A stretch of 12,573 bases of DNA from positions 1 through 12,573 of the forward strand of contig DGPN01000044.1 in NCBI GenBank assembly GCA_002390455.1, given 5' to 3'. Source of the stretch: Flavobacteriaceae bacterium UBA4439 (GTDB lineage: Bacteria > Bacteroidota > Bacteroidia > Flavobacteriales > Flavobacteriaceae). The notes under the pieces are model-generated. The model had not been told where the DNA came from and did no database searches. It worked only from the letters and a program-made list of their open reading frames with translations. The translations under genes and the position numbers were made by a program. Positions 7,502 through 12,573 of this stretch are shown one piece after another. How positions within the stretch are numbered: the stretch's first letter is position 1; the number at the start of each line of letters is the position of its first letter.

Positions 7502-8626
7502 ATGAATTTTTCTAACTCAAGAACAGGAATTTTATTCCGACAAGCCCAATCAGTAGATCAATCCCCCTTCGAAAAACTGTTTGAAGTTTTTAAGGAGTTG
7601 ATCACCCATACATCGGGCGATTTTGATGAAGCCATCGATTGGCTTCGTGAACTGGATGAGGAATATCAGCTAACCGACGAAAATTACACCATAGACGATT
7701 TTATCGATGACCTTCTGGACAAGGGCTATGTCAAAGCCGAGATCAAACCCGATGGCAGCGAACGATCAATGGGAATCACAGCCAAGACAGAAAAACTACT
7801 CAGAGAATACGCCTTAAAGCAAATTTTTGGAAAGTTGAGAAAGTCAGGATTGGGCAACCACAACACCCAGCATCAAGGGGCAGGGGATGATAAATCTGGA
7901 GACCTTAGCGGCTTTCAATTTGGAGATTCACTGGAAAATATCGTCTTGACCGAAAGCATCAAAAATGCACAAATTCACTCGGGGATCGGTGACTTTAAAA
8001 TTACCGAAGACGATCTGGTGGTTGAAAAAAACCATCACAAATCACAAATGAGTACGGTCTTGATGATCGACATCAGCCACAGTATGATTTTGTATGGCGA
8101 AGATCGAATTACCCCCGCCAAAAAAGTGGCCATGGCGTTGGCCGAATTCATCACCACCCGTTATCCCAAAGACACTCTGGATATCTTGGTCTTTGGAAAC
8201 GATGCCCGACCCATATCCATCAAAGAATTGCCCTATTTACAAGTGGGGCCCTACCATACCAACACCGTTGCTGGTTTGGATCTGGCAATGGACATGCTTC
8301 GAAGAAAAAGAAATACCAACAAACAAATATTTATGATTACCGACGGCAAACCCAGTTGCCTCAAGATGCCCGATGGTAGCTACTATAAAAACAGTGCAGG
8401 ACTCGATAGGTCCATTGTAGAAAAATGCTACTCAATGGCCCGACAGGCCAAAAAAATCAAAATCCCCATCACCACCTTTATGATTGCCTCTGACCCCTAT
8501 CTAAAACAATTTGTTCAAGAATTTACCATGGCCAATAACGGAAAGGCTTTTTATACCGGACTCAACAACCTTGGTGAAATGATTTTTGAAGATTATGAAA
8601 AAAACAGAAAAAAACGCTTTGGATAA
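7502..8626 (+). CDS. VWA-domain protein paired with AAA+ ATPase
   Basis: A soluble-looking protein of 374 residues with no signal peptide. The N-terminal 180 residues are mostly helical and charged, with an acidic DFDEAIDWLRELDEEYQLTDEN segment and a Gly/Asp/Gln-rich linker (about 116-138). A von Willebrand factor A domain spans about 184-360 with a complete MIDAS metal site: D190-I-S192-H-S194, T255 in NTVAG, and D281 in ITDGKPS. It resembles CoxE/ChlD-like VWA proteins that partner MoxR or magnesium-chelatase-type ATPases. The ATPase gene begins 3 bases downstream, so the two proteins probably form a complex. Such pairs are generally thought to remodel proteins or help insert metals; the client here is unknown. 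Confidence 0.85.
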   Translation: MNFSNSRTGILFRQAQSVDQSPFEKLFEVFKELITHTSGDFDEAIDWLRELDEEYQLTDENYTIDDFIDDLLDKGYVKAEIKPDGSERSMGITAKTEKLLREYALKQIFGKLRKSGLGNHNTQHQGAGDDKSGDLSGFQFGDSLENIVLTESIKNAQIHSGIGDFKITEDDLVVEKNHHKSQMSTVLMIDISHSMILYGEDRITPAKKVAMALAEFITTRYPKDTLDILVFGNDARPISIKELPYLQVGPYHTNTVAGLDLAMDMLRRKRNTNKQIFMITDGKPSCLKMPDGSYYKNSAGLDRSIVEKCYSMARQAKKIKIPITTFMIASDPYLKQFVQEFTMANNGKAFYTGLNNLGEMIFEDYEKNRKKRFG

Positions 8627-8629
8627 CCC

Positions 8630-10093
8630 ATGGAAAAACCAAAAATAACAACACTCAAGGAACTCAAAAAATCCAATTATCAATCTAGCAGTATCCAAGA
8701 GGAACTCGCCAAGAATCTCAGGGAAAAAATCAAAAAAGGGGAAAATACTTTTGAGGGACTCCTGGGTTATGAAAATACTGTAATTCCCGATGTAGAAAGG
8801 GCCATACTTTCTGGCCACAACATCAACCTCCTGGGCTTGAGAGGACAAGCAAAAACTAGATTGGCGCGACAAATGACCGATCTTCTCGACGAATGGATTC
8901 CCGTTGTCGCTGGTTCCGAAATCAACGACGATCCGCTTCAACCCATTTCGCGTTGGGCCAAAGAATTCATCGAAGAAAAAGGTGATCAAACTCCTGTTAA
9001 GTGGATGAACAGAAATGAACGTTTCTTTGAAAAATTGGCTACTCCCGATGTTACGGTAGCCGATTTGATTGGTGATGTTGACCCCATCAAGGCCGCTACC
9101 CTCAAACTGAGTTATGCCGACGAAAAGGTAATTCACTACGGTATGATTCCTCGTGCGCACAGATGTATTTTTGTCCTCAACGAACTTCCCGATCTTCAGG
9201 CAAGGATACAAGTTGCCCTCTTCTCCATCCTTCAAGAAAAAGAAATTCAGATCAGAGGCTTTAAACTGCGATTGCCCCTCGAAATTCAATTTGTGTTTAC
9301 GGCCAACCCTGAAGATTACACCAACAGAGGAAGCATCGTAACCCCACTCAAAGACAGAATTGGATCTCAGATTTTGACCCACTACCCGCACAATATTGAA
9401 ATTGCCAAGAGGATTACCCAACAAGAAGCCACCATCACCAGAGAAAACCAAACACAAATCCACATTCCTGAATTGGCCAAAGACCTTTTGGAACAAATTG
9501 GTTTTGAAGCCCGAAAAAGTGAGTATGTTGATGCCAAAAGCGGTGTAAGTACCCGTATGAGCATCACCGCTTTTGAAAACTTGGTCAGTACTGCCGAAAG
9601 ACGGTTACTGATTACCCATGATTCCAAAACCTCCATCCGAATGAGTGACTTTTTGGGAGTCATTACCGCCATCAATGGAAAAATTGAATTGGTTTACGAA
9701 GGAGAGCAAGAAGGAGTAAGTGAAGTCGCATATCATTTGATCTCCAAGGCCATACAAAGCCTATTTCCGCTCTACTTTCCCAAGGTCGAAAAACTGGAAA
9801 AACCCGATGCGGAAGGCCCCTATGATGAACTTTTAGGATGGTTTTTTAAGGAAAATGAACTCTTTATCGAAGAGGATTCGGACGAGAAAAATCACCAAAA
9901 AGCACTGGATAGCATCCCTTCCATCAAAAAGATTATGAAAAAGTTTCAATCGGAACTTGACTCAAAAGATTATTACTTTATGGTCGAATTCCTTTTGTGG
10001 GGGCTAGAAGCCAATCAAAAATTAAATAAACTCAGAACCTTTGAAGGAATTCAATTCAAAGACTCTTTGGGAAGTTTTATCAATCGTCTCTAG
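8630..10093 (+). CDS. ChlI/MoxR-like AAA+ ATPase
   Basis: A cytoplasmic protein of 487 residues related to magnesium chelatase subunit I and MoxR ATPases. Walker A is GLRGQAKT (69-76). The Walker B position reads IFVLNELPDL with Asn184-Glu185, so the usual Asp is Asn. A helix-2-type insert (ATPDVTVADLIGDVDP) lies ahead of it. Sensor 1 is Asn226 (FTANPEDY) and Arg243 (PLKDRIGS) is a likely arginine finger. The C-terminal part (about 280-487) is helical, carries STRMSITAFENLVSTAERR, and ends in an acidic region without a named domain. It follows the VWA gene by 3 bases and is probably its motor subunit. It is not placed with bacteriochlorophyll genes, so magnesium chelation for pigment synthesis is unlikely. 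Its stop overlaps that of the opposite Rrf2 gene. Confidence 0.87.
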   Translation: MEKPKITTLKELKKSNYQSSSIQEELAKNLREKIKKGENTFEGLLGYENTVIPDVERAILSGHNINLLGLRGQAKTRLARQMTDLLDEWIPVVAGSEINDDPLQPISRWAKEFIEEKGDQTPVKWMNRNERFFEKLATPDVTVADLIGDVDPIKAATLKLSYADEKVIHYGMIPRAHRCIFVLNELPDLQARIQVALFSILQEKEIQIRGFKLRLPLEIQFVFTANPEDYTNRGSIVTPLKDRIGSQILTHYPHNIEIAKRITQQEATITRENQTQIHIPELAKDLLEQIGFEARKSEYVDAKSGVSTRMSITAFENLVSTAERRLLITHDSKTSIRMSDFLGVITAINGKIELVYEGEQEGVSEVAYHLISKAIQSLFPLYFPKVEKLEKPDAEGPYDELLGWFFKENELFIEEDSDEKNHQKALDSIPSIKKIMKKFQSELDSKDYYFMVEFLLWGLEANQKLNKLRTFEGIQFKDSLGSFINRL

Positions 10094-10506
10094 ATTTTAC
10101 TGCGCATAGAATCTATAGAAGTGGTCGTTAACACTTTTAGAGTTTTGTCTCTGACCTGCTCAAAAACATTTTTGATCTGACAATTTTCCTCATCACACTC
10201 CTCACAAGAGGCGTAATAATTCAGCGAGACACAGGGCAGCATGGCTATGGGTCCATCTACCTGACGGATCAATTCCGCCAAATAAATATCCTTGGGATCT
10301 TTGATAAGACGGTAACCTCCGGTCTTCCCCCTTTGACTTTGCAACAATTTAAAATTGCGAAGCTCCCTTAGAATCGTCTCCAAAAATTTTTTGGGAATTT
10401 TCTCTTGCTCAGCAATTTCAGAAGAAAATATAGAACGATCTTCAGACTGGTGATCTGCCAGATAAAGCAATGCCTTGATGGCGTATTTACATTTCTTTGA
10501 TATCAT
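10090..10506 (-). CDS. Rrf2-family transcriptional regulator, probably sulfur assimilation
   Basis: A DNA-binding protein of 138 residues. The winged helix-turn-helix matches the Rrf2 family: KCKYAIKALLYLAD (5-18), SSEIAEQEKIPKKFLETILREL (28-49) and the wing LLQSQRGKTGGYRL (54-67). A cysteine cluster at C92, C101, C104 and C109 (CVSLNYYASCEECDEENC) occupies the region where IscR and NsrR bind an Fe-S cluster, so it may sense cluster or sulfur status; the spacing differs from IscR. It diverges from the DUF2061-cysHDN operon with a 120-base gap holding a perfect palindrome, which suggests it controls that operon and itself. Its stop codon overlaps that of the AAA+ gene. The cognate signal is inferred, not shown. 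Confidence 0.9.
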   Translation of the reverse strand: MISKKCKYAIKALLYLADHQSEDRSIFSSEIAEQEKIPKKFLETILRELRNFKLLQSQRGKTGGYRLIKDPKDIYLAELIRQVDGPIAMLPCVSLNYYASCEECDEENCQIKNVFEQVRDKTLKVLTTTSIDSMRSKI

Positions 10507-10553
10507 AATTTACTGGCCTAAGATAGAAAATTAATTAGTAAAACATTTAATTC

Positions 10554-10568
10554 CTATAAAGTTTATAG
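10554..10568. promoter_or_regulatory. Perfect 15-base palindrome, candidate Rrf2 operator
   Basis: CTATAAA-G-TTTATAG is an exact 7-1-7 inverted repeat in the divergent region between the Rrf2 gene and the cys operon. AGTTTAT occurs three times nearby (10560, 10569 and 10593), the first inside the palindrome. It lies about 45-60 bases upstream of the predicted cys start point. AT-rich DNA makes short palindromes common, but 14 paired bases are more than expected in 120 bases. Confidence 0.5.
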
Positions 10569-10598
10569 AGTTTATTTTTTTTATAGACTTTTAGTTTA

Positions 10599-10606
10599 TA
10601 AATTTG
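10599..10606 (+). promoter_or_regulatory. Putative -7 box of the cys operon
   Basis: TAAATTTG matches TAnnTTTG exactly. Transcription would begin near 10613, giving a leader of about 14 bases before the ATG at 10627. The box covers the alternative GTG start at 10606, an argument against that start. There is no -33 TTTG at the expected distance, which fits an activated or otherwise regulated promoter. Confidence 0.45.
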
Positions 10607-10626
10607 TGCCATCAAAGTATAGTTAT

Positions 10627-10884
10627 ATGTTTTTAGATTTTCATTTAAGTCGTAAAAATAGTGACAAAAAGAGCAGTGCCCCAAAAGAATCCATCTCTAG
10701 AAGCGCCCTAAAAGCAATCAGTTGGAGGTTGGTAGGAACATTGGACACCATTCTTATTGCCTATCTCATTACCGGAACCATTTCACAAGCTTTATCGATA
10801 GGGTTTATAGAATGGGGAACCAAAATCGTACTTTATTTCTTTCACGAACGCCTTTGGAACAGACTCCAATGGGGCAAAAAATAA
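10627..10884 (+). CDS. DUF2061 membrane protein of the sulfate assimilation operon
   Basis: A small inner-membrane protein of 85 residues from the ATG at 10627; a longer version from the GTG at 10606 would overlap the predicted -7 box. After a charged N-terminus, SALKAISWRLVGTLDTILIAYLITG and the following FIEWGTKIVLYFFHERLWNRL match the DUF2061 family, with two membrane segments at about 36-50 and 53-72 and a basic, Trp-containing C-terminus. The biochemical role is unknown. DUF2061 genes recur beside cysH, cysD and cysN in Bacteroidota, so a link to sulfate uptake or APS metabolism is inferred. cysH follows after 6 bases. Confidence 0.85.
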   Translation: MFLDFHLSRKNSDKKSSAPKESISRSALKAISWRLVGTLDTILIAYLITGTISQALSIGFIEWGTKIVLYFFHERLWNRLQWGKK

Positions 10885-10890
10885 TTTAAA

Positions 10891-11598
10891 ATGGAAAATC
10901 ATCGCATCCAAGAACTCAACACTACTTTCAAAAACTACTCTCTACAGGAAGCTTTTGACCACCTGATGCAGTTGGGTTTTAAAAACATGGCTTTTTCTAC
11001 CTCTTTTGGTCAAGAAGATCAAGTTATCGCCGATGTCATTTTCAAAAACAATTATCCCATCGAAGTTTTCACTTTGGATACTGGAAGACTTTTTGAAGAA
11101 ACCCATAAGGTTTTTGATTACACCCAAAAAAAATACAAAAAAGACATCATCACCTATTTTCCCAATACCGATGCAGTAGAAAAACTCATCAGTGAAAAAG
11201 GGCCATACAGTTTTTATGACAGTGTCGAAAATAGAAAGGAATGTTGTGGTATTCGAAAAGTAAAGCCACTTCAAAAAGCACTCAAGGGCGTGGATTTATG
11301 GATCACAGGACTAAGAGCTGCGCAAAGCACCGCTCGAAATGAAATTGAAATCTTTGGTTATGACAATGCCTTTGGACTTCCTAAATTCAATCCTTTGGCC
11401 CATTGGGATTTATCAAGTATAGAACATTATTTGGAAAAAAACCAAGTTCCACAAAACAGTCTGCACCAAAAGGGCTATGTCAGTATTGGCTGTGCCCCCT
11501 GTACCCGAGCCATAAATGATGGAGACGATATTCGATCCGGACGCTGGTGGTGGGAAGAAAGTAAAAAAGAATGTGGACTCCACTTGAATCAAAAATAG
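10891..11598 (+). CDS. cysH: Phosphoadenylyl-/adenylyl-sulfate reductase, APS-type
   Basis: A cytoplasmic enzyme of 235 residues that reduces activated sulfate to sulfite with thioredoxin. An adenine nucleotide alpha hydrolase-like fold is seen in FSTSFGQEDQVIADVI (35-50) and FTLDTGRLFEETH. The four cysteines typical of the [4Fe-4S] reductases are present: C118-C119 (KECCGIRKVKPL) and C201/C204 (GCAPCTR). The catalytic cysteine is C228 in the ECGLH motif near the C-terminus. The CC...CxxC set marks adenylyl-sulfate (APS) reductases rather than the cluster-free PAPS reductase of E. coli. Together with cysD and cysN downstream, and no cysC in this window, this suggests direct APS reduction. It is 6 bases after the DUF2061 gene and 7 before cysD. 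Confidence 0.95.
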   Translation: MENHRIQELNTTFKNYSLQEAFDHLMQLGFKNMAFSTSFGQEDQVIADVIFKNNYPIEVFTLDTGRLFEETHKVFDYTQKKYKKDIITYFPNTDAVEKLISEKGPYSFYDSVENRKECCGIRKVKPLQKALKGVDLWITGLRAAQSTARNEIEIFGYDNAFGLPKFNPLAHWDLSSIEHYLEKNQVPQNSLHQKGYVSIGCAPCTRAINDGDDIRSGRWWWEESKKECGLHLNQK

Positions 11599-11605
11599 TA
11601 AATCA

Positions 11606-12493
11606 ATGAATACCCTATCCTATTTGGAAGAAGAAGCCATCTACATCATCAGAGAGGTGGTCGGACAATTCGATAAACCAGTACTGCTTTTTTCTGGGGG
11701 TAAAGACTCCATCGTCTTATTACACCTTTGCCAAAAAGCATTCCTCCCTGCCAAAATTCCTTTTCCCCTGCTCCATATTGATACTGGACACAACTTTCCT
11801 GAAACCATCAGTCTCAGAGATGAATTGGTCAAACGTTACCAAGTACAGCTCCATATTGGAAGTGTTCAAGAAAGTATCGACCAAGGAAAAGTTGTAGAGG
11901 AAAAAGGCAAATACGCCAGCCGAAACAGCCTGCAAACCACTACACTACTCGAAACCATTGAAGAGCTAAAATTCGATGCCTGTATGGGGGGTGCCCGCAG
12001 GGACGAAGAAAAAGCAAGAGCAAAAGAACGCATCTTTTCTGTACGTGACGATTTTGGTCAATGGAACGAAAAATTGCAACGTCCCGAATTATTCGACATC
12101 CTCAACGGTCAAATCCATTCGGGTGAAAACGTAAGGGTATTCCCTATCAGTAATTGGACGGAACTCGACGTTTGGGAATACATCCGACATGAAAAGCTGG
12201 AAATCCCCTCCATCTATTTTGCCCACAAACGAGAAGTGTTTGACAGAGACGGACAATTGATGCCCTGCTCCGATTTTATCGTTCACAAACGGGAAGATGC
12301 TTTTAAAGAATATGTTCGATTCAGAACCGTAGGTGATATGAGTTGTACCGCTGCCGTTCCTTCCAAAGCCCTCGATCTCGATACCGTCATCGAAGAAATT
12401 AAAGGCTCTTCGATTTCTGAACGCGGTGCAAGAATGGACGACAAACGATCCGAAGCCGCTATGGAAGAAAGAAAAAAAGTAGGTTACTTCTAA
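11606..12493 (+). CDS. cysD: Sulfate adenylyltransferase subunit 2 (CysD)
   Basis: The catalytic subunit of ATP sulfurylase, 295 residues, which forms adenylyl sulfate from ATP and sulfate together with the GTPase CysN. The PP-loop is SGGKDS (30-35, within LLFSGGKDSIVLLHL). Other family blocks are LLHIDTGHNFPET, GGARRDEEKARAKERIFS, FPISNWTELDVWEYI and the C-terminal RGARMDDKRSEAAMEERKKVGYF, all near-invariant in CysD. The length is normal. It lies 7 bases after cysH and 11 bases before cysN in one operon, so expression with the reductase is expected. Confidence 0.97.
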   Translation: MNTLSYLEEEAIYIIREVVGQFDKPVLLFSGGKDSIVLLHLCQKAFLPAKIPFPLLHIDTGHNFPETISLRDELVKRYQVQLHIGSVQESIDQGKVVEEKGKYASRNSLQTTTLLETIEELKFDACMGGARRDEEKARAKERIFSVRDDFGQWNEKLQRPELFDILNGQIHSGENVRVFPISNWTELDVWEYIRHEKLEIPSIYFAHKREVFDRDGQLMPCSDFIVHKREDAFKEYVRFRTVGDMSCTAAVPSKALDLDTVIEEIKGSSISERGARMDDKRSEAAMEERKKVGYF

Positions 12494-12504
12494 AAACTAA
12501 CCCA

Positions 12505-12573
12505 ATGGAAATTTTAAGAATAACAACTGCAGGAAGTGTGGATGATGGAAAAAGCACCCTTATCGGGAGACTC
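12505..12573 (+). CDS. cysN: Sulfate adenylyltransferase subunit 1 (CysN), 5' end only
   Basis: Only the first 23 codons lie in the window; the gene runs off the right edge. The translation begins MEILRITTAGSVDDGKSTLI and contains the G1/P-loop GSVDDGKST characteristic of the CysN GTPase. GTP hydrolysis by CysN drives CysD-catalysed APS formation. Whether a CysC (APS kinase) domain is fused at the C-terminus cannot be seen; it would affect whether the pathway stops at APS. Confidence 0.93.
   Translation, partial: MEILRITTAGSVDDGKSTLIGRL

Noticed and set aside
8501..9496. A 331-residue open frame on the minus strand opposite the VWA 3' end and AAA+ core
   Set aside because: It lies antisense to conserved motifs (Walker A and B, sensor 1), its product is Phe-rich without any recognisable domain, and it crosses a clear gene junction. 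It is a shadow of biased codon use.
8630..10093. AAA+ gene as a true magnesium chelatase subunit for (bacterio)chlorophyll
   Set aside because: No pigment biosynthesis genes are near, the Walker B differs, and the VWA partner lacks the ChlD-type ATPase-like domain.
10606..10626. GTG at 10606 as the start of the DUF2061 gene
   Set aside because: It coincides with the last base of an exact TAnnTTTG box, and the seven extra residues add nothing to the family match; the ATG at 10627 is preferred.

Overview
The window looks like chromosomal DNA from a member of the Bacteroidota, probably Flavobacteriia or a near relative. The evidence is AT-rich intergenic DNA with -7 boxes of the TAnnTTTG type, few Shine-Dalgarno sequences, a long low-complexity IF-2 N-terminus, and the order Rrf2 regulator / DUF2061 / cysH / cysD / cysN. 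I cannot name a genus. No tRNA, rRNA, CRISPR array, insertion sequence or prophage was seen. All intergenic gaps are shorter than 300 bases.

Left part (1-4876): a small exported SPOR-domain protein runs on + and meets, stop to stop, the leftward operon rimP-nusA-infB, which encodes ribosome maturation, transcription elongation/termination and translation initiation factors. A -7-like box (4932-4939, minus) sits about 55 bases upstream of rimP.

Middle part (5010-10093, all +): there are two tight gene pairs. The first is an exported parallel beta-helix protein abutting, with no spacer, a lipoprotein diheme cytochrome c. These match the paired families TIGR03805/TIGR03806, whose joint function is not known to me. 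The second pair is a VWA protein with an intact MIDAS motif, followed 3 bases later by a ChlI/MoxR-like AAA+ ATPase whose Walker B aspartate position is Asn. A promoter-like box and a 7-4-7 palindrome precede this second pair.

Right part (10090-12573): a cysteine-rich Rrf2 regulator (minus) diverges from an assimilatory sulfate reduction operon: DUF2061 membrane protein, APS-type CysH, CysD, and the first 23 codons of CysN. The divergent gap carries a perfect 15-base palindrome, CTATAAA-G-TTTATAG, the best candidate operator. CysD and CysN would make APS from sulfate, and CysH would reduce it directly to sulfite.

The least understood parts are the beta-helix/cytochrome pair and the AAA+/VWA pair. 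The rest is standard housekeeping or sulfur metabolism.
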